Positions 1 through 5,842 of a DNA stretch of 10,423 bases are shown here, piece after piece. The translations under genes were made by a program, and so were the position numbers. Numbering within the stretch: the stretch's first letter is position 1; each line of letters starts with the position of its first letter. The stretch is from Gammaproteobacteria bacterium (GTDB taxonomy: Bacteria; Pseudomonadota; Gammaproteobacteria; GCA-001735895). Below the pieces are notes generated by a model. It was not told where the DNA came from and searched no databases. It saw nothing but the letters and a program-made list of their open reading frames with translations. The stretch spans positions 1 to 10,423 of the forward strand of contig JAOTUD010000052.1 of the NCBI GenBank assembly GCA_029864065.1, in the 5' to 3' direction.

Positions 1-1
1 G

Positions 2-169
2 GGGATAAAATTATTTATTAATTCAATATGCCGATTTGTCGCGGTACCTGACTATTCTGAATACTGTCCTCGATTTGGATTTGAGAAAGCTTCGAAACAG
101 CCTGGTTCCTCGATGGTATGTCTGACCTGCGCAAAAACTCGTAATTTCTTTCTTAGGCGAAGATTTTAG
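2..169 (+). pseudogene. C-terminal remnant of a probable GNAT-family acetyltransferase (runs in from the left edge)
   Basis: An open frame of 55 codons enters from the left edge and stops with TAG at 167-169. Its translation contains the stretch YCPRFGFEKAS. This resembles the YxRFGFxPAS signature near the C-terminus of many GNAT N-acetyltransferases, which normally follows a short VxGxPxYY segment (here VAVPDYSEY). A second partial match, MVCL, could correspond to the FMxLEL strand that closes the fold. The spacing between the two is shorter than in intact family members and the tail is basic and unlike them, so I read this as a deleted or decayed gene end rather than a functional enzyme. 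Its stop overlaps the stop of the convergent gene at 166. The identification rests on one short motif and is tentative; the start lies outside the window. Confidence 0.35.
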
Positions 170-489
170 AGCAGCAGGATCAAAATAATCAGGATCAACA
201 ACAGGTTAGTCGTACTCATTCCCGCACCGGCGGGCAGTTCGGTAATTTTCCCCTGGATTCTGGAGACTTGTTGATCGGTCATCTGGCTGACGCGTTCGGT
301 CGCCTCGATCGGATCGACCCCCAGTTCGATTAGCTGCTGCCTGACATGTTCCCGATGATCGAGATTTCTGGCTAGCTGGACGCGTTCCGGCTCGGCAGCA
401 AACTGGACGGTGGGCGTCATCGCCGCATATGCGCTCGATACCAGTAACCACAAAAGTGCAATCCCGATAAATTTTCTGAAGTAGGCCAT
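166..489 (-). CDS. PA2779-like small secreted/membrane protein
   Basis: A 107-aa protein. Residues 1-22 form a typical signal peptide (basic start, hydrophobic core, AYA before the likely cleavage site). The middle, about 35-85, is a charged helical region with QQLIELGVDPIEATERV and MTDQQV, followed by the phrase ELPAGAG. It ends in a hydrophobic segment of leucines and isoleucines (about 95-107). This order, and the 'LGVDP.EA..RV..(L/M)TD..V...........LPAG' pattern, matches what I know of the PA2779 protein family. That family is usually encoded next to a PA2778-type cysteine peptidase, and no such partner is visible here. The C-terminal segment lacks the family's usual tail after the membrane helix, so this is a short variant. 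A TACAAT hexamer at 507-512 (minus) is a possible -10 box. The function is unknown. I am fairly confident of the gene, less so of the family. Confidence 0.75.
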   Translation of the reverse strand: MAYFRKFIGIALLWLLVSSAYAAMTPTVQFAAEPERVQLARNLDHREHVRQQLIELGVDPIEATERVSQMTDQQVSRIQGKITELPAGAGMSTTNLLLILIILILLL

Positions 490-513
490 CGTTGTTGTCT
501 CTATGAATTGTAA

Positions 514-714
514 ATTCGATTCCAGATTTTAGGTTCAACCCGGATAACCAGTGAGGATAGTTCATCTTTTCGAATCTGCCTGCCGAAATCCGTCGCGCCG
601 TCGCGGAACATCGATGCCCGGACGTCGGTGCAGGGCCAGTATCAAAGCTTGTACGATCGATCCAGCAAGGATAAGATTTCGGAACTCGTCACAGATAAAG
701 GGATACTGCCGTAA
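514..714 (+). other. Start-less open frame ending in a TAATG overlap with the next gene
   Basis: An open plus-strand frame of 66 codons runs from the codon after a TAA at 511-513 to TAA at 712-714, and that stop overlaps the ATG of the next gene (TAATG). There is no ATG. Possible starts are CTG at 580 and GTG at 628. The last part (QGQYQSLYDRSSKDKISELV, then TDKGILP) has the amino-acid mix of a real soluble protein rather than of random translation. It may be a very short coupled gene or the end of a decayed one. I do not recognise a family. The frame lies in the 224-bp gap between divergent genes, which otherwise shows only weak promoter-like sequence. Confidence 0.3.
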
Positions 715-911
715 TGAGTGGTAAACTGAGGAACTTCGATCTGACCGTCGAAGAAATCAAGATCGTCAGAATGATCAATGAGCTGATCGAAAATCTTGAA
801 AAACTGGAGTTTCACGACCCGCTCTCTCCGCGGGCCGAATTCTTTCGCGCGGAAATAGACAAGCTGGAAGAAAAGCTGGAGCAGATCAGGGATAATACCC
901 TGATCAGGTAA
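714..911 (+). CDS. Small charged helical protein of unknown function
   Basis: A 65-aa protein, rich in Glu, Lys, Ile and Leu, with no signal peptide or membrane segment. Residues 11-32 and 43-60 look like two amphipathic helices separated by FHDPLSPRAEF. The second (EIDKLEEKLEQIRD) has heptad-like leucine spacing, so a helical hairpin or dimeric coiled coil is likely. An AAAGGGA at 697-703 is a plausible but distant ribosome binding site. The start overlaps the stop of the open frame upstream, which would allow translational coupling. The last codons, including those for DNTLIR, lie inside a perfect 8-bp inverted repeat. I recognise no family; composition and length argue for a genuine small cytosolic protein, perhaps an adaptor or regulator, but nothing in the sequence fixes its role. 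Confidence 0.6.
   Translation: MSGKLRNFDLTVEEIKIVRMINELIENLEKLEFHDPLSPRAEFFRAEIDKLEEKLEQIRDNTLIR
884..905 (+). repeat. Perfect 8-bp inverted repeat inside the end of the 65-aa gene
   Basis: GATCAGGG (884-891) and CCCTGATC (898-905) are exact reverse complements separated by the 6-nt loop ATAATA. The hairpin covers the last coding codons and ends 3 nt before the TAA. No T-run follows, so it is not a standard intrinsic terminator. It could protect the mRNA 3' end or bind a protein. Confidence 0.6.
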
Positions 912-1035
912 CGAGGCAGCAATAGCCGATACTTTCCCCCGTAAGTAGGCTTTGAATAACCGGGTCCGGTTTTCGTGTTGCGGCCCGGCGAATTTCTCCG
1001 CACAGTCGAATTTTCCTTCGTGTTTTAGCCTCTTG

Positions 1036-1329
1036 CTATTGATCCTCGCGCAAGATCGAACCGCACTTGCCGCAGTGCCTCGGGATGCCGAGTCGCGATT
1101 GCCAGCCGAGATTGGCCCGGCAATGCGGGCAGCGCTTGCTGAACTGCAGCAGCGATATCACGATGGCTGCGCCGAATATGGTGCCGATCAGGGCATTCTG
1201 GGCGCGCTGCGAAATGTCGAATAATTCGATTACCACGATGGCAACCGGTGTAAATATCCAGAAGGCGACGAACAATCCGATGGTTGCGTTGTGGTGTTGC
1301 CGTAATTTCCTTAAATCTTCTGCCGGCAT
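1036..1329 (-). CDS. Two-helix membrane protein with a C-terminal zinc ribbon
   Basis: A 97-aa protein. A short polar N-terminus is followed by two hydrophobic helices at about 16-36 and 46-63. A cytosolic-type tail carries two knuckles, C67-PH-C70 and C86-GK-C89, the pattern of a zinc ribbon. With a 2+2 cysteine arrangement 15 residues apart it should bind one zinc ion. It starts 34 nt after the stop of the aconitase X swivel gene on the same strand and may be the last gene of that transcript. The sequence before the ATG holds only a poor Shine-Dalgarno match. A slightly longer start is possible in another frame but does not give the cysteine motifs. I cannot name a family or a partner. An iron or zinc link to the iron-dependent enzymes upstream is only a guess. 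Confidence 0.7.
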   Translation of the reverse strand: MPAEDLRKLRQHHNATIGLFVAFWIFTPVAIVVIELFDISQRAQNALIGTIFGAAIVISLLQFSKRCPHCRANLGWQSRLGIPRHCGKCGSILREDQ

Positions 1330-1363
1330 GAAACAGTCCCGTCAAATATAACTGCGGACCCTG

Positions 1364-1798
1364 CTATCGCCCGGTTTCGGTTCGGTCCCGCGTAATCGTC
1401 ACCAGGCCCTGCTCTGGATTCACCGTTACGCGGTCGCCGCTGCGGATTAATTGCGTGACGTCGCCGTCGGCGAAGCGGTCGCACATCGCCATGTCGGCGA
1501 GCGCCGCGCCCTGCGCCAGGATCGGGTTGACGCTGTTGAACAGGATCGCCTTCGGCGCGACGCCGCGCGACTTCATTTCGTACAGCATCCAGGCCGACGC
1601 GACGCCGCCCTTGGCGGTGTTGAATACCATGATCTTGTCGACGTAGCTTTTGCCCGCGAGCTTATGCTGCGGGCGCGAGAAAATTCCCTTGATGCGGTCG
1701 AGGTCGTAGCGCGCGGAGAAGTTGTCGTCGGTGACGAGCGCCTCCCCCGATACTTCCGGGCCGACACCAACGTGGCACTTGAGCTTAATTGTTGCCAT
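1364..1798 (-). CDS. Aconitase X swivel (small) subunit, DUF126
   Basis: A 144-aa protein matching the small swivel domain of aconitase X enzymes, which closes over the active site of the catalytic subunit. Recognisable parts are GPEVSGEALV near the N-terminus (residues 13-22), the central loop FNTAKGGVASAW (59-70), the segment APKAILFNSVNPILAQGA (81-98), and the C-terminal SGDRVTVNPEQGLVTI (120-135). The central loop reads AKGGVAS where many family members have a GxGSxxGS-type loop, so this copy belongs to a divergent branch. I chose the ATG at 1798 because it overlaps the upstream stop by one base (TGATG) and gives a full-length swivel domain; a longer frame upstream is antisense-like filler. 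The protein must work with the large subunit encoded just before it. Known bacterial two-subunit members include cis-3-hydroxy-L-proline dehydratase; the substrate here is not established. Confidence 0.88.
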   Translation of the reverse strand: MATIKLKCHVGVGPEVSGEALVTDDNFSARYDLDRIKGIFSRPQHKLAGKSYVDKIMVFNTAKGGVASAWMLYEMKSRGVAPKAILFNSVNPILAQGAALADMAMCDRFADGDVTQLIRSGDRVTVNPEQGLVTITRDRTETGR

Positions 1799-3042
1799 CA
1801 GACGATCTCCCCGGCGATGGCCGAGGCGACGCAGTTCTTCATGTTCGACAGCGTCGGCTCGTAGCCATAGCCGCCGATTATGTTGGCGAGCTTGGCCGAG
1901 TTCGTCAACAACCGCTTCCAGCCGTTGGCCTCGCCCATTTCGCGCGCATAACTCTGGTAGAAGCACATGCCCTCGAGCACCAGCGCGCCCGACGCCTCGA
2001 TGCGCTCGACGAAACCCATGCGCCGCGCGTCGGCCGCGACCACGGGGCTGGTGACGGCCAGCAGGTCGGTATCCTGGTGCAATTTTTTACCGTCGAGCAA
2101 TGCGGCCAGCGACTGCATTTCGAGCAGCGACAGCTGTGGCGCCGAAAACACGACCACGTCGACTTTTTCACCTTTGCCGCCGTAGCGCGCGAAAAAGGCG
2201 GCGAAATCCGTTTCACCGATGGTCGCGGCCGCGAGCGCGGCCGGGTCGCAGACCGCCTCCAGCGTCGGCGCCTCCGGCGTCACCCCGACCAGGTGAAACA
2301 GTGGCACCGAGCCGAAGCTCGCCATCGCCGCACCCATGTGCTTCATTTCGTCGGAACCCGGCGACGCTTCGATGCCCTCGATCACCGGCACTTCCCAGTA
2401 GGAGCCGGCGCGCGCGCCGACGATGCCGCCGAGCGCGCCCCAGTCGGACAGGTACTGCGGCTGGCAGGTCACGCGAAAGCGTTTCGTCGCCCTGCGATTA
2501 CGGTCGAGGTGCAGCCCGTAGCGCGGCGTGCGCCCGGTCAGGCCCGCGGCCAGCGAGGACGGCCCGCCCTCGAAGTTGGAATAGGCGCCGAGCACGCTGT
2601 TGCAGTAGATCACGACGCCGGTGTCGCCGAAGGCCAGGTGCTCGCCACGCACCGGCGGCATGATGGTCTGGTAGTTGATGCAGGTGTTGGTCATCATGAT
2701 GCCGAGCGCCTCGAAGGCGTCGATCGTGCGCTGCTCGAGCGCGGCCATCGCGTCGGTTTGCCTGAGCCGCTTGTAGTGACAGAAATCGATGCCGCGCGGG
2801 TCGGTAATCATCGGGATGCGAACACGCCGTTCATGCTCGGGGCAGGCCGCCATGCGCTCGAGAAACTCGACCCCGGCTTCGCCCAGCGACTCGGTGTCGG
2901 CCATGATGTGCGCCTGGGTGACTTCGACAAAGTCGGGCGCGTCGAAAAAACGCCCGACGCGCATCATGTGCTCGATCGCCCAGCGCCGCGGCTCACCGAG
3001 CTCGCCGTTCAGCATCGCCTGTTCTTCGTCGTTCAGTTTCAT
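1798..3042 (-). CDS. Aconitase X catalytic (large) subunit, DUF521
   Basis: A 414-aa protein with the hallmarks of the aconitase X catalytic subunit, an iron-dependent dehydratase. Visible family motifs are TCINYQ (120-125), RGEHLAFGDTGVVIYCNSVL (132-151), then NFEGGPSSLAAGLTGRTPRYGLHL (156-179), GSVPLFHLVGVTPEAPTL (244-261), and the C-terminal LSNMKNCVASAI (398-409). Cys121, Cys360 and Cys404 lie in conserved blocks and are the likely iron or iron-sulfur ligands. The length fits the separate large subunit of two-subunit enzymes. The ATG at 3042 overlaps the stop of the upstream aldo/keto reductase (ATGA), which shows translational coupling and fixes the start. Known members dehydrate cis-3-hydroxy-L-proline (bacteria) or mevalonate 5-phosphate (archaea). 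No proline-pathway genes such as a pyrroline-2-carboxylate reductase are visible, so the substrate may differ. Confidence 0.92.
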   Translation of the reverse strand: MKLNDEEQAMLNGELGEPRRWAIEHMMRVGRFFDAPDFVEVTQAHIMADTESLGEAGVEFLERMAACPEHERRVRIPMITDPRGIDFCHYKRLRQTDAMAALEQRTIDAFEALGIMMTNTCINYQTIMPPVRGEHLAFGDTGVVIYCNSVLGAYSNFEGGPSSLAAGLTGRTPRYGLHLDRNRRATKRFRVTCQPQYLSDWGALGGIVGARAGSYWEVPVIEGIEASPGSDEMKHMGAAMASFGSVPLFHLVGVTPEAPTLEAVCDPAALAAATIGETDFAAFFARYGGKGEKVDVVVFSAPQLSLLEMQSLAALLDGKKLHQDTDLLAVTSPVVAADARRMGFVERIEASGALVLEGMCFYQSYAREMGEANGWKRLLTNSAKLANIIGGYGYEPTLSNMKNCVASAIAGEIV

Positions 3043-4043
3043 CGCGGCCAGTCTTTTTCGGAGTCGGTGGACTTCATCAGCGCGTCGGTATAGCGATGGC
3101 CGGCGACGGTATCCTCGTTGATCAGCGCGTCGAGCTCGGCCACGGTCGCAGCGTCGAGCTCGATATCGGCGGCGCCGGCGTTTTCGATCATCCATTCCAT
3201 GTGCTTGGTGCCCGGGATCGGCACCAGGCCGCCGTCCTGCGCCAGCAGCCAGGCCAGCGCAAGCTGCGCCATGGTGCAACCGTTGCGCGCCGCGATTTCG
3301 CCGAACGGCACCAGCAGCGCGCGGTTTTTTTCGAAATTCTCCGGTTCGAAACGGGGGCGTGCGATGGTCGCGCGGATGTCGTCTTCGAGCACCTCGGTGA
3401 CGTCGGGCGATTTGCCGGTCAGGAATTGCCGCGCCAGCGGCGAGAAGGGTACGAAGGTGACGCCGAGTTCGGCGCAGGTTGCCAAAATCTTGCGTTCGGG
3501 CGTGCGGCTCCACAGCGAATACTCGGACTGCACCGCGGTGATCGGATGCACCGCGTGCGCGCGGCGCAGGCTGTCAGCGCTGACCTCGGACAGCCCGATG
3601 GTCTTGATCTTGCCCTGCTCGACCAGTTGCGCGAGCGCGCCGACGCTGTCCTCGACCGGCACCTTCGGATCGATGCGGTGCAGGTAGTACAGGTCGATCA
3701 CGTCGGTATCGAGACGCCGCAGGCTGTCCGCGCAGGTCTGCGCCAGGATTGCGGGGCGGCCGTCCATGACCGTCTTGCCTTCCTCGGTACGGGAGAACCC
3801 GCACTTGCTCGCGAGCACGTACTCGTCGCGGCGGTGGCCCAGGTATTTGCCGATCAGGCTCTCGTTGTGCCCGAGGCCGTACAGCGACGCCGTGTCGAGA
3901 AAGGTATAGCCGTGATCGAGCGCGGCGTTGAACAGTTTACCGGCCTCGTCATCGGCGATGCGCGGGCCGTAGCCCATCGACACGTTCATGCAGCCGAGGC
4001 CGATGGCCGATACGCTGAAGGGACCCAGTTTTCGTTGCTGCAT
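3039..4043 (-). CDS. Aldo/keto reductase coupled to aconitase X
   Basis: A 334-aa NADPH-type oxidoreductase with a TIM-barrel fold. The tetrad of the family is intact: Asp50 and Tyr55 in LDTASLYG, Lys80 in ASKCGF, and His122 in YLHRID. Other marks are GLGCM at 15-19, IGLSEVS (149-155), the strand VPFSPLARQFLTG (198-210), and the cofactor-binding end VPIPGTKHMEWMIENAGA (274-291). The style is that of the AKR13/YakC-like reductases, which reduce aldehydes or ketones. It ends in a 4-nt ATGA overlap with the aconitase X large subunit, so the three enzymes are probably made together. The cyclase gene ends 58 nt upstream. It likely acts on a carbonyl compound made by, or feeding, the dehydratase, but which one cannot be read from the sequence. 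Confidence 0.92.
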   Translation of the reverse strand: MQQRKLGPFSVSAIGLGCMNVSMGYGPRIADDEAGKLFNAALDHGYTFLDTASLYGLGHNESLIGKYLGHRRDEYVLASKCGFSRTEEGKTVMDGRPAILAQTCADSLRRLDTDVIDLYYLHRIDPKVPVEDSVGALAQLVEQGKIKTIGLSEVSADSLRRAHAVHPITAVQSEYSLWSRTPERKILATCAELGVTFVPFSPLARQFLTGKSPDVTEVLEDDIRATIARPRFEPENFEKNRALLVPFGEIAARNGCTMAQLALAWLLAQDGGLVPIPGTKHMEWMIENAGAADIELDAATVAELDALINEDTVAGHRYTDALMKSTDSEKDWPR

Positions 4044-4101
4044 GGCAAATCCGGCAAGTTAACAGGGAGCTAATGATACCCAAAGATCGGGCCGGGTTCG
4101 A

Positions 4102-5772
4102 TCAGTCCGCGTCGGCGCCGGGGAATTGATCCCGGGTGAACGTGCATACCTGCACGCGATTGTCGCGTCCGCGCAGCTCGAGTTGCCGCGGGCGGTCTTC
4201 GGCATAGGCGACACCCTCGGCTTGCAGCGTCGCCACCGAAACGATCAGATCGCAGTCCAGCGTCTTGGTTTGCGCCTCGAGGCGCGCGGCGATATTGATG
4301 GTATCGCCGACCGCGGTCAGCAGCGGGGTCTTCGGCGGACCCATGGTGCCGACGATCGCGTCGCCGCCGTGGATGCCAATGCCCATTTGCACGGTTTCGC
4401 CGAATTCGCGTTGCAGCTGCTGATTCAGCGCATCGATACGGCGGAACATTTCGCGCGCGCCGTCGAGCGCATCGCGGCAGGCGCGCTGCTTGCGGTTCTG
4501 TTCGAGCCCGTACAACGCCATTAGCCCGTCGCCGGCAAACTGCGCGTAGTGGCCGTGCGAAGCGGCCAGCGCGTTGGACAGCTCGGTGAAAAAACGATTC
4601 AGGATAAATACCACGTCGTAGGCCAGCACGCGCTCGCTGAGGTTGGTCGAACCGCGCATATCGACGAACATCGCGACCACGTATTCTTCGTGGCCCTGCA
4701 CGCCTCCGGCATGCAGGCTGGCGGCGAGCGACTGATTCGCCTGCACCAGCGGCGTGATCGCGAGGTCCGCCCTGGGGTATAGCTGGCAGGCGAGTCGGAT
4801 AGCTTTGTCGGCGCTGATACGCGCCAGCGCGCGCGCTTCCAGTCCGTTGGGCGGGTGGAGCCGGTCCAGGCCGTTGCCGACGTGCACGCGGCAGGTAGTG
4901 CAACGCGCGCGGCCGCCGCACACCGACGCGTGCGGAATGCGGGCGTTGCGCAACGCCTCGAGTAGCGAAACGCCGTGCAACGCAGTGGTTATGCCGCCGT
5001 CGGGGTGGGTAATGCGGTATACCCCCTGGCGCGCCTGGATCCAGATCCTGAGCTGGCGCGCGACGAGGGTCAATACCAGCAACAGCACCATAATTATCCA
5101 GGCCTGCGCCTCGAGCCCTTGCAGAAACTCGACGTCGCGTCGATTCATCGCGATATTCGCGGCATAGATCTGGTCGAGCCGTTGCTCGTCGTCGAGCCAC
5201 GCGCTCGCCTGCTGCAGCATGCTGAACAGGCCGACGTAGGCCAGCGCGGGGACCAGCACCACCAACGCGTAGGCATAGGGCACCAGGCGCGGATAACCCT
5301 TGCGGATGCGCAACCAGAAATGCAGGCCGATAACCATGTGTATCCAGACCACGAGGATCAGGACGGCCAGCTTCGCCAGTACCACCGGTTTCAGCAGCAG
5401 CGACGTGACTACGTAGTAATAATTGGGGTCGACGTCACCGAGCAGGTCGTAGCCGCGGTTGCTGATCGCGTGGCCGGCGAGCAGCGGCAGGATCGACAGG
5501 CCCAGCAACAGCTGCATCCATTGCCACGACGACAGCTGCCAGTTGGAACGCCGGTATATGGATCGCAGCGCGATGGTCGCGTGAAACAGGAATGATGCGT
5601 ATAGCAGGACCAGCCCCGGCAGGCTTTGAAACGCCGCGCCGATCGTTTTGCGATAAGCCTCGGCGGCCTCGATCGATACGATGCCGAAAGCGTGGTTGAG
5701 CAGGTGTTGCAACAGGTAGAGGGCGAGTATAATGCCGGTGGCCAGCCGCAGCCTTGATTCGATCAGCTTCAT
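4102..5772 (-). CDS. CyaC-like redox-sensing adenylate cyclase: six membrane helices, [2Fe-2S] domain, class III cyclase
   Basis: A 556-aa three-part signalling protein. Residues 8-243 hold about six membrane helices (roughly 10-32, 52-71, 86-104, 126-152, 165-187, 225-243) with histidines at 23, 27, 64, 101, 145 and 151, resembling the haem-b anchor of succinate dehydrogenases. Residues 250-345 are a ferredoxin domain with Cys285, Cys291, Cys294 and Cys329 (C-x5-C-x2-C spacing, adrenodoxin-like). Residues 362-545 form a class III cyclase: metal-binding Asp371 (FVDMRGST) and Asp415 (FAGDGLMALYG), and the transition-state pair Asn493 and Arg497 (GDTINIAARLE). The position usually held by the purine-recognising Lys is Gln411, so ATP versus GTP preference is not certain. 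Sinorhizobium meliloti CyaC, with a tetra-histidine dihaem anchor and a binuclear iron-sulfur cluster, responds to quinone redox state; this protein likely does the same. It is divergent from the exported hydrolase gene. A 5-bp stem (GATCG/CGATC, 4085-4103) overlaps its stop but lacks a good T-run. Confidence 0.9.
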   Translation of the reverse strand: MKLIESRLRLATGIILALYLLQHLLNHAFGIVSIEAAEAYRKTIGAAFQSLPGLVLLYASFLFHATIALRSIYRRSNWQLSSWQWMQLLLGLSILPLLAGHAISNRGYDLLGDVDPNYYYVVTSLLLKPVVLAKLAVLILVVWIHMVIGLHFWLRIRKGYPRLVPYAYALVVLVPALAYVGLFSMLQQASAWLDDEQRLDQIYAANIAMNRRDVEFLQGLEAQAWIIMVLLLVLTLVARQLRIWIQARQGVYRITHPDGGITTALHGVSLLEALRNARIPHASVCGGRARCTTCRVHVGNGLDRLHPPNGLEARALARISADKAIRLACQLYPRADLAITPLVQANQSLAASLHAGGVQGHEEYVVAMFVDMRGSTNLSERVLAYDVVFILNRFFTELSNALAASHGHYAQFAGDGLMALYGLEQNRKQRACRDALDGAREMFRRIDALNQQLQREFGETVQMGIGIHGGDAIVGTMGPPKTPLLTAVGDTINIAARLEAQTKTLDCDLIVSVATLQAEGVAYAEDRPRQLELRGRDNRVQVCTFTRDQFPGADAD

Positions 5773-5827
5773 AGCGCGGCATTAAAGCAGAAAACCAGAG
5801 CCCGAGATATCACAACCGGTAAATCCC

Positions 5828-5836
5828 GGAGGAGGA
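5828..5836 (+). promoter_or_regulatory. Strong Shine-Dalgarno sequence
   Basis: GGAGGAGGA lies 6 nt before the ATG at 5843. It is by far the best ribosome binding site in the window, settles the start of the hydrolase gene, and suggests high translation. Confidence 0.85.
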
Positions 5837-5842
5837 AAAAGT

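Noticed and set aside
958..974. AACCGG/CCGGTT inverted repeat followed by TTTT
   Set aside because: Only a 4-bp stem remains once a minimum loop is allowed; not a credible terminator.
1789..3093. 434-codon plus-strand open frame opposite the aconitase X genes
   Set aside because: It is antisense to two genes with clear family motifs; its translation is His/Arg/Val-rich with no recognisable domain, typical of a GC-rich shadow frame.
3043..3513. N-terminal extension of the aconitase X large subunit
   Set aside because: The extra residues are an Arg-rich out-of-frame reading of the reductase; the ATG at 3042 with the ATGA overlap gives the right family length.
3096..4073. 325-codon plus-strand open frame opposite the aldo/keto reductase
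   Set aside because: It is a shadow of the reductase, which has a complete catalytic tetrad; no motifs are found in the antisense product.
5435..5782. 115-codon minus-strand frame starting just upstream of the cyclase
   Set aside because: It overlaps the cyclase in another frame, and only the cyclase frame gives hydrophobic helices and motifs.
5800..5820. CRP-like half site (TGTGA on the minus strand) between the cyclase and hydrolase genes
   Set aside because: The second half site is not recognisable at the right spacing, so it is no better than chance.
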